From NCBI RefSeq assembly GCF_000819865.1, contig NZ_CDDF01000008.1, positions 116,901 through 180,900 on the forward strand: a stretch of DNA of 64,000 nt, given 5' to 3'. Both the position numbers and the translations under genes were made by a program. Under the pieces are notes generated by a model. It did no database searches and was not told the DNA's origin. It was given only the letters and a program-made list of their open reading frames with translations. Positions 17,362 through 25,614 of the stretch are shown here, piece after piece. The first letter of the stretch is position 1. The number at the start of each line of letters is the position of its first letter. The DNA is from Aeromonas eucrenophila. GTDB taxonomy: Bacteria; Pseudomonadota; Gammaproteobacteria; Enterobacterales; Aeromonadaceae.

Positions 17362-17452
17362 CATGGCCTTGGTAACCCCGCTATCATTAGCATCAATGCT
17401 GTTAGACCGGAGGCTTTGCGTCCTGACTTTTCAGTTCAGTTTGCCTTTATCA
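17362..17452 (-). ncRNA. Cyclic-di-GMP-I riboswitch (GEMM-I class) in the lafK leader
   Basis: On the minus strand the region contains, in order, AAAGGCAAAC; a hairpin capped by a GAAA tetraloop (17423-17439); the GEMM-I core GGACGCAAAGCC-TCCGG-TCTAA (17403-17423); a second hairpin AGCATTGATGCT (17389-17400); and the 3' element ATAGCGGGGTTACC (about 17371-17384). These are the invariant blocks of the c-di-GMP-I aptamer in the correct order and spacing. It lies about 135 bases upstream of lafK, on the same strand, with nothing between them. Confidence 0.93.
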
Positions 17453-17475
17453 TGCGGCGACCCGTATTTGGATGG

Positions 17476-17502
17476 CATGGCTTTGCTGTCCTTAAAGCCA
17501 TG
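17476..17502 (-). repeat. Perfect 9-bp stem-loop just upstream of the riboswitch
   Basis: CATGGCTTT at 17476-17484 and AAAGCCATG at 17494-17502 form a perfect 9-bp inverted repeat with a 9-base loop. No T-run follows on either strand, so it is not a terminator. It would lie in the lafK leader between the candidate promoter and the aptamer. It could be a protein operator or a leader stabiliser. Confidence 0.5.
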
Positions 17503-17527
17503 TGGCACATGTAGCTTGTTATATTTT

Positions 17528-17556
17528 ATAATATTATTTTACTTTTATTGTAACAA
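17528..17556 (-). promoter_or_regulatory. Candidate sigma-70 promoter for lafK leader transcript
   Basis: The minus strand has TTGTTA (17551-17556), a 17-base spacer, then TATTAT (17528-17533). The surroundings (17521-17560) are very AT-rich compared with the rest of the window. Transcription would start near 17520 and run through the stem-loop and riboswitch into lafK. AT-rich sequence matches -10 elements easily by chance, so this is tentative. Confidence 0.4.
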
Positions 17557-17568
17557 TCGGTTACGTCA

Positions 17569-17593
17569 AAAGCCGTCACATGATAACGGCTTT
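17569..17593 (-). terminator. Likely terminator after flhA
   Basis: AAAGCCGT and ACGGCTTT form an 8-bp hairpin with a 9-base loop, about 70 bases after the flhA stop. On the minus strand it is followed by TTTTG. The U-run is short, so termination may be partial. It separates the flhA operon from the lafK leader promoter. Confidence 0.5.
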
Positions 17594-17661
17594 ATATGAC
17601 AATTCAAGCAGATAAGCGGAATACCCTCTTCCTGTCAAAATACCCACATGGCAATTCAACT

Positions 17662-19737
17662 TCAGCCCAGGGTACCAATAACTTCCACCCTCAAATCTTC
17701 TGGTATTTCATTGTAAGAGAGTACTTTGAGACCTTTTGAGAAGGAACGGGCATAACGGGCGATCAGCGGCCTGAGCTGGGGCATGACCACCAGCACGGGG
17801 GCATATCCCTGCTGCTGTAATTGCTCCTTCACCAGCGGCATGTTCTGTTGCAGTTGTGCCAGCAATTGAGGATCGACCGGGAAGCTGTCCAGCTGGATTT
17901 TCCCCTGTTGCTGGGACTGGCTCATCGCCGCTAGCAGAGTCTGCTCCAGGCGATCATCCAAGGTGAAGGCCGCCAGAATATCCCGCGAACCTATCGCCTG
18001 TCTGACGATCTGGCGCTTCAGGGCGCAGCGCACATCCGATGCCAACAGGACAGGATCCTTGGTCAGCTCACTCGCATCCAGCAGGGTCGTTGCTATGGTA
18101 CGGATGTCGGTGAGGCTGATCTGCTCCTTGAGCAGCTGGCGGAAGACCCGCAGCTGCTGCATCTGGGTCAGCGCCGCGTTGAGCTCTTCCGCTAGGCGGG
18201 GGGACTGGGTGGCCAGATACTGGCCCAGCTTGCCGACCTCGTCATGGCCGAACAGCGCATCGAGCTGCTCCCTTAGCAACTTGCTGGTATGGGTGGCAAT
18301 GACGGTCGCGGAGTCCACGACCGAGTAACCGAGGTTGAGTGCCTTAGCCTTGTGCTCCGGCGAGATCCAGACCGCATTCATGCCATAGGCCGGATCCTGG
18401 GTCAGCTCGCCGTCAAGCACACCGTAAGTTTCTCCGCTGCTGATCGCCATCAGGCGTTGGCAATCCACATTCCCCACGGCCAAGGCGATACCGGACAGCT
18501 TGATGCGATACTGATCCGGTTGCAGTTGCAGGTTGTCCCGCACCCGGATCTCCGGCAACAAGAAGCCATATTGCTCGGAGAGGGTTTTGCGGATACCTCG
18601 CACCCGGGCCAGCAGTTCAGCCCCCTTTTCCACCTCGGCCAGCGGTACCAACCGATAACCTAATTCTATGGCCACCGAGTCCACCGGCGGCAGATCCTGC
18701 CAATCCAGTCCTTGAGGCTCGGGTTGCGTCATCTGCCGAGTCAGAGCCTGAGCGGCGTCAAGATCCGGATCATTGACCCTGCGCTTGCTGACGCTCCAGC
18801 CTGTCCATGCCAGCACGGCGGCGAAGCTGAGGAAGGCCAGCATGGGCATGCCGGGCACCAGGCCCAGGATCAGCATGATGGTCGCGGCCGTGTAGATGAC
18901 CCGGGGTGAGGCCAGGATCTGCTGACCGACCTGATCCGACATCTCACCTTCGTCACTGACCCGCGTCACTATGATGGCCGCCGCAGTGGACATCAGCAGT
19001 GAGGGGATCTGGGCGACCAGACCGTCACCTATGGTGAGCAGGGCGTAGATCCGGAAGGCATCGGACACCGGCAACGAGTGCTGGAAGATACCGATGGCGA
19101 GGCCGCCGACCAGGTTGATGATCAGTACCAGCAAGCCGGCGATGGCATCCCCCCGCACGAACTTGGAGGCCCCGTCCATGGCGCCGTAGAAGTCGGCCTC
19201 TCTGGAGATCTCCTCTCGACGGGCCCGGGCCTGGTGCTGATCCAGCGTGCCAGCGTTGAGATCGGCATCGATGGCCATCTGCTTGCCCGGCATGGCGTCC
19301 AGGGTGAAGCGGGCGGAGACTTCGGAGATCCGCTCTCCACCCTTGGTGATCACCACGAAGTTGATGATCATCAGGATCACGAAGACCACCAGACCCACCA
19401 CATAGTTACCGCCGATGACCACCTCACCGAACGCCTGAATGACTTTACCGGCGGCCTCATGCCCCTCATGACCATGGAGCAACACGACCCGGGTAGAGGC
19501 GACGTTCAGCGACAGCCGCATCAGGGTGGCAACCAGCAACACGGTCGGGAACACGGAGAAATCGAGCGGACGTCGGGCCGAGACCGAGACCAGCAGCACC
19601 AACACGGCCAGCACTATGTTGAAGGTAAACAACGCATCCAGCAGCCAACCGGGCAGGGGCAGGATCATCATGGCCAGAATGGCCAATAACATCATGGGGA
19701 TAGCTGTATAGGATTGGGTCAATACACGCCAGTTCAC
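17662..19737 (-). CDS. flhA: Flagellar export apparatus protein FlhA (LfhA)
   Basis: FlhA is the export-gate ring of the flagellar type III system. The 691-residue protein has about eight N-terminal membrane spans (residues about 12-320). The conserved FHIPEP-type cytoplasmic loop includes NFVVITKGGERISEVSARFT followed by LDAMPGKQMAIDADLNAG. A large C-terminal cytoplasmic domain follows with IRVRDNLQLQPDQYRIKLSG. The length fits FlhA. It is the last gene of the leftward fliM-flhA operon. Confidence 0.96.
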   Translation of the reverse strand: MNWRVLTQSYTAIPMMLLAILAMMILPLPGWLLDALFTFNIVLAVLVLLVSVSARRPLDFSVFPTVLLVATLMRLSLNVASTRVVLLHGHEGHEAAGKVIQAFGEVVIGGNYVVGLVVFVILMIINFVVITKGGERISEVSARFTLDAMPGKQMAIDADLNAGTLDQHQARARREEISREADFYGAMDGASKFVRGDAIAGLLVLIINLVGGLAIGIFQHSLPVSDAFRIYALLTIGDGLVAQIPSLLMSTAAAIIVTRVSDEGEMSDQVGQQILASPRVIYTAATIMLILGLVPGMPMLAFLSFAAVLAWTGWSVSKRRVNDPDLDAAQALTRQMTQPEPQGLDWQDLPPVDSVAIELGYRLVPLAEVEKGAELLARVRGIRKTLSEQYGFLLPEIRVRDNLQLQPDQYRIKLSGIALAVGNVDCQRLMAISSGETYGVLDGELTQDPAYGMNAVWISPEHKAKALNLGYSVVDSATVIATHTSKLLREQLDALFGHDEVGKLGQYLATQSPRLAEELNAALTQMQQLRVFRQLLKEQISLTDIRTIATTLLDASELTKDPVLLASDVRCALKRQIVRQAIGSRDILAAFTLDDRLEQTLLAAMSQSQQQGKIQLDSFPVDPQLLAQLQQNMPLVKEQLQQQGYAPVLVVMPQLRPLIARYARSFSKGLKVLSYNEIPEDLRVEVIGTLG

Positions 19738-19740
19738 AAC

Positions 19741-20877
19741 TTACCTCTCAGGTTGACGTAACTCGGGCGGCACATGCAAAGGAGCAAGGGGATGGGGCTT
19801 CTTGCCCTTGCCTGCCTCATAGGCCCGTAGCTGCAATACGTGATTCAATACATAGGCGACTGCGGTGTAGAGACCAGCCGGTACTTCCTGATCAACCCGA
19901 GTGGAGTGGTAGATGGCCCGGGTCAGTTCCGGCAGGCTCATCACCATCTTATCGTGCTGCTTTGCCACCTGGCGGATCCGCTCCGCCATGCTGTCTATCC
20001 CCTTGGCGATCACGTAAGGGGCATTGGCACGCTCGGGGTCATATTTGATGGCCACCGCATAATGGGTCGGGTTCACGATGATCACATCTGCCTGCGGTAC
20101 CCGTTGCTCGATGCGCGCCCGCGCCAGCATGCCCTGCACCTGGCGGATCTTGGCCTTGATCTCCGGTCGCCCCTCACTGTTCTTGTGCTCGTCCTTGACC
20201 TCCTGCTTGGTCATCTTCAACTGCTTGTTCAGTGACCAGCGTTGGTAAGGCACATCCAGCACGGCGATCAGCATCTGCACCGAACCTAGCAAGATGAATG
20301 CCTGGGAGAGGATCCGCAGCGCCTGTTCCATGGCTGCCTGGGGTGGCATGCGGTTCATCATCATCAACAGGGGCCACTGGTGCTGAAGCATCAGGGCGAG
20401 GGTGCCGCCGATCAGCAGCACCTTGAGCAGGGACTTCAGCAGCTCCATCAGGCTGTGAGTCGAAAACATCCGCTTGAGGCCCTTGAGCGGATTGAGCTTC
20501 TCCCCGCTCGGCATCAGCTTCTTCCAGGCCAGCACCATGCCACCCGGCACTATGCTGAGCAGGATCAACAGCACGGCCAGAAAACCGAACAGCGGCAGCA
20601 GCACCCACAACATGCCGAGCAGGGCCTCCGCCGTCCAATGGATCATCATCTGGGGATCCCGCGCCCCCTGCCAGTCGAAACGCTGGGGGCGCTTCATCAA
20701 CTCAGCAAAAAACAGACCAAAACTGGGCACCATCCACTGCATGGCCAGACCCCCAAGCAGCAGCAGACCGGCGGAGCTCAACTCCTTGGAGCGCGCTATC
20801 TGCCCATCTTCCTTCGCCTTGCGCCGTTTCTGGGAAGAGGCCTCTTCGGTTTTGTCCTGTGCGCTGTTCTGGCTCAT
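19741..20877 (-). CDS. flhB: Flagellar export specificity protein FlhB (LfhB)
   Basis: FlhB switches export from rod/hook to filament substrates. The 378-residue protein begins with a polar segment (AQDKTEEASSQKRRKAKEDG), has four membrane spans, then a cytoplasmic domain with the autocleavage site NPTH (IIVNPTHYAVAIKYDPERA) near residue 265. A C-terminal DHALQLRAY-like region follows. All key residues are intact. It overlaps fliR by four bases and is followed three bases later by flhA. Confidence 0.96.
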   Translation of the reverse strand: MSQNSAQDKTEEASSQKRRKAKEDGQIARSKELSSAGLLLLGGLAMQWMVPSFGLFFAELMKRPQRFDWQGARDPQMMIHWTAEALLGMLWVLLPLFGFLAVLLILLSIVPGGMVLAWKKLMPSGEKLNPLKGLKRMFSTHSLMELLKSLLKVLLIGGTLALMLQHQWPLLMMMNRMPPQAAMEQALRILSQAFILLGSVQMLIAVLDVPYQRWSLNKQLKMTKQEVKDEHKNSEGRPEIKAKIRQVQGMLARARIEQRVPQADVIIVNPTHYAVAIKYDPERANAPYVIAKGIDSMAERIRQVAKQHDKMVMSLPELTRAIYHSTRVDQEVPAGLYTAVAYVLNHVLQLRAYEAGKGKKPHPLAPLHVPPELRQPER

Positions 20878-21656
20878 GTCGGTGTCAACATCCTGAGCTG
20901 GGTCAGCACATGACCAACCAGATCCAGATAACGAGCCGGAACCCCACTGATGGAGATGGCCATGGTCAAGAGCCCCAGCAGCAGGGTCATGGGGAAGCCA
21001 AGCGAGAAAATGTTCAGGGAGGGAGCGGTACGGTTAAGCACCCCAAAGGTGAGGTTGACCATCAGCATGGCGACCACCGCCGGCAGGGTCAGGATCAGCG
21101 CGGCGCCTATGCTCCAACCGAACAGGCCGATGACGCCCTTCACATCCAACGCATAGAGTGACGAGCCCGGCGGCCAACTGCGCAGGCTCTGCACCAGCAC
21201 ATCCAGGGTCACCAAATGGCCGTTCAGGCCGAGAAACAGCAGCGAGCAGAAGACCAACATGATCTGGCTGACGATGGGGGCGCTATCCCCGTTGGAGGGA
21301 TCATTCATCATCGCCATCGCCAGACCCATCTGCATGGAGAGGATCTGCCCGGCCATGGTCATGACCATGAACAGCATCTGGATGCAGAGCCCGAACAGCA
21401 GCCCGAACAGCAGTTGCTCCAGCGTCAGCACCAGGGCGCCGGTACTGAAGGGATCGAGCACCGGCATCCCTTTCAACATGGGGGCGATCAGCAGGCTGAT
21501 GACGAAGGCGAGAAAGAGGCGAACCTGGACCGGGATACGGCCATCGCCAAACACCGGCATCACCCAGAAGGCGGCGGCGATACGGATGAAGGGCCACCAC
21601 CACTGCCCAAGCCAGGCTGTCAGCTCGGCCGCACTGAGCGACAGCAGGGAGTTCAT
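20874..21656 (-). CDS. fliR: Flagellar export protein FliR (LfiR)
   Basis: FliR is part of the FliPQR export core. The 260-residue protein is very hydrophobic, with about six membrane segments. It shows the FliR pattern PFIRIAAAFWVMPVFGDGRI near the N-terminus and QILSMQMGLAMAMMNDPSNG in the middle. It overlaps fliQ (ATGA) and flhB (ATGA). Confidence 0.94.
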   Translation of the reverse strand: MNSLLSLSAAELTAWLGQWWWPFIRIAAAFWVMPVFGDGRIPVQVRLFLAFVISLLIAPMLKGMPVLDPFSTGALVLTLEQLLFGLLFGLCIQMLFMVMTMAGQILSMQMGLAMAMMNDPSNGDSAPIVSQIMLVFCSLLFLGLNGHLVTLDVLVQSLRSWPPGSSLYALDVKGVIGLFGWSIGAALILTLPAVVAMLMVNLTFGVLNRTAPSLNIFSLGFPMTLLLGLLTMAISISGVPARYLDLVGHVLTQLRMLTPT

Positions 21657-21922
21657 CCGATCAATCCGGGGATCTTCTGGAACAGGTCGGCAAACAGGGT
21701 GGTGATCTGCGACAACAGCCAGTTGCCCGTGAAGATAAGCGTCATCAGGGTGACGATGAAGCGGGGCAGGAAGCTGAGGGTCTGTTCCTGGATCTGGGTC
21801 GCGGCTTGAAAAATACTGACCACCAGCCCGACGATGAGGCCGGGCACGATCAGCACCGAGACCATGACCACCACCAGATTCACGGCGCCCCCAACCAGGG
21901 CCACACTCTGCTCTGGGGTCAC
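21653..21922 (-). CDS. fliQ: Flagellar export protein FliQ (LfiQ)
   Basis: FliQ is the smallest FliPQR subunit, with two membrane helices. I start it at the GTG at 21920-21922 (read as MTPEQSVALVGGAVNLVVVM). A strong GGAGG lies seven bases upstream, and this gives the canonical 89 residues. An ATG at 21937 would add five residues inside fliP. Conserved FliQ segments are VLIVPGLIVGLVVSIFQAAT and QIQEQTLSFLPR. It overlaps fliR. Confidence 0.93.
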   Translation of the reverse strand: MTPEQSVALVGGAVNLVVVMVSVLIVPGLIVGLVVSIFQAATQIQEQTLSFLPRFIVTLMTLIFTGNWLLSQITTLFADLFQKIPGLIG

Positions 21923-21923
21923 G

Positions 21924-22661
21924 TCAGCCTCCGCCACCGAAACTGGCGGCCAGAGTGCCTACCGTCATGGACCAGCCATCCACCAGCACGAACACCATCA
22001 GCTTGAACGGCAGCGAGATGATCAGCGGCGAGAGCATCATCATCCCCATCGCCATCAAGACGCTGGCGACAACCAGATCGATGACCAGGAAGGGAATAAA
22101 CAACATGAAACCTATCTGGAAAGCGGTATTCAACTCGCTCAGCACGAAGGCGGGCAAGAGCACTCCAAAGGGCACGTCACTCTTGGCCAGCGTGGTGGCC
22201 TCCCCCGAGATGCGCAGCATCTGCTCCAGATCAGGTTCCCGGGTCTGGGCCAGCATGAACTGGCGCAACGGCTTCTCGGCTCTGGCCAAGCCTTCCGTCA
22301 GGGTGATCTCGTTCTGGTCATAGGGCACGAAGGCATGCTGGTACATGTCGGTCCAGACCGGCCTCATGATCACCAGGGTCAGGATCAGGCTGATACCGAT
22401 CAACACCCGGTTGGGAGGGCTCTGCTGCAGGCCCAGGGCCTGACGCAAAATGGCCAGCACTATGATGATCCGGGTGAAGCTGGTCATCATCAGCAGCAGG
22501 GTCGGCAACAGACCCAGCAGGGTCATAAAGAACAGGATCTGCAGCTTGATGCTGTAATCTTCTCCCCCTGAGGCACCGGGTGAGACAGAGAACAGCGTCA
22601 TATCCGCCGCCGCCCAACTGGGCAACGAGAACAGCAGCAGGGCAACCAGCAGGTAACGCAT
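21924..22661 (-). CDS. fliP: Flagellar export protein FliP (LfiP)
   Basis: FliP is the main subunit of the FliPQR export channel. The 245-residue precursor starts with a cleavable-looking signal (MRYLLVALLLFSLPSWAAA). FliP signatures follow: LLPTLLLMMTSFTRIIIVLA, LRQALGLQQSPPNRVLIGIS and the C-terminal LMVFVLVDGWSM. It abuts fliN directly. The fliO gene normally found between fliN and fliP in polar systems is missing. Confidence 0.95.
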   Translation of the reverse strand: MRYLLVALLLFSLPSWAAADMTLFSVSPGASGGEDYSIKLQILFFMTLLGLLPTLLLMMTSFTRIIIVLAILRQALGLQQSPPNRVLIGISLILTLVIMRPVWTDMYQHAFVPYDQNEITLTEGLARAEKPLRQFMLAQTREPDLEQMLRISGEATTLAKSDVPFGVLLPAFVLSELNTAFQIGFMLFIPFLVIDLVVASVLMAMGMMMLSPLIISLPFKLMVFVLVDGWSMTVGTLAASFGGGG

Positions 22662-23038
22662 CAGTCGTTCATGCCACCCAGCAGGTTGGTATCGACCACA
22701 TCGACCAGGCGCAAGCCGTATTTGCCATTCACGACCACGACCTCACCCTTGGCCAGCAAGCGGCCATTGACGCGTACGTCCAGCGGTTCACCCGCCAACT
22801 TGTCCAGCTCGATGACGGCGCCTTCCTCGACGCGCATCAATTCACCCAGCGCCACCTCGGTACTGGCGACTTCCAGCGTCACCTTGACCGGGATCTGGTG
22901 GAAGAAGGAGAGATCGCGCTGCTTGCTGCTACTGGTGGGGGCCATGTAGTCGGCCGCACTCGGCATGCTGATATCATCACCAAACAGTTGATCCAGGCCG
23001 TCCAGATCCAGCGGGTCGTTCAAATTGTGTTCGTTCAT
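22661..23038 (-). CDS. fliN: Flagellar motor switch protein FliN (LfiN)
   Basis: FliN forms the lower C ring. The 125-residue protein has the SpoA/FliN domain in its C-terminal two-thirds: IPVKVTLEVASTEVALGELM, VIELDKLAGEPLDVRVNGRL and the KGEVVVVNGKYGLRLVDVV motif. It lies seven bases after fliM and overlaps the fliP start by one base. Confidence 0.95.
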   Translation of the reverse strand: MNEHNLNDPLDLDGLDQLFGDDISMPSAADYMAPTSSSKQRDLSFFHQIPVKVTLEVASTEVALGELMRVEEGAVIELDKLAGEPLDVRVNGRLLAKGEVVVVNGKYGLRLVDVVDTNLLGGMND

Positions 23039-23045
23039 GATTCGA

Positions 23046-23921
23046 CTACTCCTCTACCACAGTTGCAACCTGATACACCAGGCTGCCTTTATGTTCAGCA
23101 ATGCGTCCGTTAAAGCAGGGGCGGTTACCGATCAATGCCGGTACGACCTCGGGTAACTCCAGTGAGAGCACGTCCCCCACCTTGAGGCATTCCAGATCCG
23201 CCAGGGTCATGGACATTTGTCCCATGACTATCCGCAGCTGTACCGGAACTTGCGTCAGGGCTTGTTCCAGTTGTGCCTCCTGCACCCGGTGACCCGCAGT
23301 AATGCCAAGGGTCTCCTGTGGTGGCTCAAGCCAGAATTGCCAATCGTGGGTGTAACCACCTGCAATCAGGTGCGCCTCCGCGACCCAGAGACGTGATGCC
23401 GGCACTGCATCCCGGGAGATCAGGTTCAACTGCCACGCGAGATCCCCCTGACCGAGGCAGGCAGACCAGATATCTATCTGGTACTGGCATAACCGCAGCA
23501 GCAAACGCTGCTCGGTATCGGTCAGGCCTTTGCCATGTGCTGCCTCAGCACCCTTATGCTGCAGAGAGCCACCGAAAAACAGCACGGCAAGCCGGTAAAT
23601 CACCGAAGGAGCAATGGAGAAGTAGGCAACGCGCTGCGCATCGATCGGGGTGCGGGCCTCGACCCAGATCAGGTGGTCATCCCGAGCCTGTGGCTGGGTG
23701 GAGGAAAAATCCTGGTAGGTCAGATCGCAGTCTGCGGCGTTGAATAGCTGGGCCATGCAACCCGAGGCCTGCAATGAGAAGGATCCCAACTGGGTGTTAA
23801 GTTGCTTGAGCCGCGCCACATTGGCTCGCTCGACGCCCAGCAGATCATAATGGGGAAGGGTCTTGCCTCGCTCAGCGGACAGTAGCCGAGAAGGTGTGAG
23901 CATTACGCCGCTTGATGACAT
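23046..23921 (-). CDS. fliM: Flagellar motor switch protein FliM (LfiM)
   Basis: FliM forms the C-ring wall. The 291-residue protein has a C-terminal SpoA domain (VGDVLSLELPEVVPALIGNR) and a central domain. The N-terminus (MSSSGVMLTPSRLLSAERGK) lacks the classic polar FliM CheY-binding peptide (LSQxEIDALL), fitting a lateral system not clearly tied to CheY. It is the first gene of the leftward fliMNPQR-flhBA operon, with AAGGTGG as ribosome site. Confidence 0.9.
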   Translation of the reverse strand: MSSSGVMLTPSRLLSAERGKTLPHYDLLGVERANVARLKQLNTQLGSFSLQASGCMAQLFNAADCDLTYQDFSSTQPQARDDHLIWVEARTPIDAQRVAYFSIAPSVIYRLAVLFFGGSLQHKGAEAAHGKGLTDTEQRLLLRLCQYQIDIWSACLGQGDLAWQLNLISRDAVPASRLWVAEAHLIAGGYTHDWQFWLEPPQETLGITAGHRVQEAQLEQALTQVPVQLRIVMGQMSMTLADLECLKVGDVLSLELPEVVPALIGNRPCFNGRIAEHKGSLVYQVATVVEE

Positions 23922-23945
23922 TACAAATCCACCTTAGCCATTTTA

Positions 23946-24037
23946 TCTCGCCCTACTGCCATAAAGACACTCATCAGGCCAGCCGCGTGATCGATACAAA
24001 TAGTCCAGCCGACATAGAGCGACCGAAAAGGGCGAGA
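23946..24037. repeat. 9-bp inverted repeat in the fliM upstream region
   Basis: TCTCGCCCT at 23946-23954 and AGGGCGAGA at 24029-24037 are perfect inverted repeats 74 bases apart, both within 120 bases of the fliM start. They could be paired operator half-sites or close a long leader RNA structure. I see no sharp sigma-54 or sigma-28 promoter here. Confidence 0.35.
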
Positions 24038-24091
24038 ACTTTATTACAAAATTTTAAAAGGTGCCACGCGGCAGTCCGGCAACCCAGAAAT

Positions 24092-24125
24092 AAAAATCCC
24101 GGCACCTGAAAGGTGCCGGGATTTT
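24092..24125. terminator. Intrinsic terminator after rnpB (bidirectional shape)
   Basis: A strong hairpin AAAATCCCGGCACC/GGTGCCGGGATTTT with a 5-base loop is flanked by A-runs and T-runs on both sides. It would end RNase P RNA transcription on the minus strand (stem then TTTTTATTT). It also insulates the downstream fliM operon. Confidence 0.85.
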
Positions 24126-24145
24126 AAGGTACTTGCATACCTTGA

Positions 24146-24535
<390 letters not shown>

Positions 24536-24542
24536 GGCGCGG

Positions 24543-24572
24543 ATTATAGCCTTGTCCGTCGCCCTGGGTAAA
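24543..24572 (-). promoter_or_regulatory. rnpB promoter
   Basis: A perfect TATAAT lies at 24543-24548 on the minus strand, about seven bases before the RNA start, followed by a GC-rich CCGCGCCCGG discriminator. A weaker -35 (TTTACC, 24567-24572) is 18 bases upstream. A G/C-rich discriminator is typical of growth-rate-controlled stable RNA promoters. Confidence 0.7.
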
Positions 24573-24701
24573 CCGACAATTGCCGTTTACCTCCATTCAG
24601 GGCGATAACAGCCCCATTTCAACAGAGGGTATCGCTGGTTTTTACACTCACACCAGTGCATTTCACTGCCATGGGGTCTGTTATCCACGCCCTTACATCA
24701 C

Positions 24702-25535
24702 TCAATAGTGCTCGAGACCGTATTTGTAGAGGGCATTCTTCTTCACGCCGTGGATCTCGGCGGTGAGGGCGGCGGCTTTCTTCAGCGGCAGCTCGGCCAC
24801 CAGCAGCCCCAGGGTACGCAGCGCCTCGGCAGGCAGCTCTTCGTCGAGCTTGCTGGCACCGGCCACCACCAGCACGATCTCGCCGCGACAGCGGTTATCG
24901 TCCTCGCCGAGCCAGGTCAGCATCTCGGAAGCAGGCAAGCCGTGGATAGACTCGAAGGTCTTGGTCAACTCGCGGCACACCACCACCTGGCGTTCTCCCA
25001 GGATGCGGGCAATTGCTTCTACTGTGTCCTGCACCCGACGCGGGGATTCGTAGAACACCAGGGAACGGGTGTCCTCGATGACGGCCTGCAGCCTGTCGTC
25101 ACGGCCCTTGGCCTTCGCCGGCAAGAATCCCTCGAAGGCGAAGCGATCGGTGGGCAGGCCGGCGGCAGAGAGTGCGGTAATGGCGGCGCAGGGGCCCGGC
25201 AGCGGCACTACCTTGACCCCGGCTTCGCGACAACGGGTGACCAAGTGATAGCCAGGGTCGCTGATGAGGGGGGTGCCCGCATCGGACACCAGGGCCACGC
25301 TCTTACCCTCCTTGATCCGGCCTATCAATACGTCCGCCTTCTGCTGCTCGTTATGATCGTGCAGGGCGAAGGTCGGTACCGAGATCTGGTAGTGGCTGAG
25401 CAGGATACCGGTATGACGCGTATCCTCGGCGGCCACCAGATCGACGCTGCGTAAAATGTTCAATGCACGCTGGGTGATATCCGCCAAATTACCGATGGGA
25501 GTGGGGACTATATACAGGGTTGGGATGTCACTCAT
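24702..25535 (-). CDS. rsmI: 16S rRNA (cytidine-1402-2'-O)-methyltransferase RsmI
   Basis: RsmI methylates the ribose of C1402 in 16S rRNA using S-adenosylmethionine. The 277-residue protein starts [20 protein letters not shown]. It has the tetrapyrrole-methylase fold motifs [33 protein letters not shown] and [20 protein letters not shown], and ends with a short helical domain. It is divergent from lpoA with about 80 bases between starts, the usual gammaproteobacterial arrangement. Confidence 0.96.
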   Translation of the reverse strand: MSDIPTLYIVPTPIGNLADITQRALNILRSVDLVAAEDTRHTGILLSHYQISVPTFALHDHNEQQKADVLIGRIKEGKSVALVSDAGTPLISDPGYHLVTRCREAGVKVVPLPGPCAAITALSAAGLPTDRFAFEGFLPAKAKGRDDRLQAVIEDTRSLVFYESPRRVQDTVEAIARILGERQVVVCRELTKTFESIHGLPASEMLTWLGEDDNRCRGEIVLVVAGASKLDEELPAEALRTLGLLVAELPLKKAAALTAEIHGVKKNALYKYGLEHY

Positions 25536-25614
25536 GGGATCTCCGAGTGTCCCGACAATTGTGTCGCCATATTGGCCCGTTTACACTATGGGGAACTTCA
25601 ACACTGGTCGGGGA

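Noticed and set aside
17363..17599. 78-codon rightward ORF in the flhA-lafK gap
   Set aside because: It runs antisense through the riboswitch and an AT-rich promoter patch, has no ribosome site and no recognisable protein pattern.
23922..24091. Sigma-54 promoter before fliM
   Set aside because: Several TGGC sequences occur on the minus strand (for example TGGCACC), but none has GC or TGC at the right distance.
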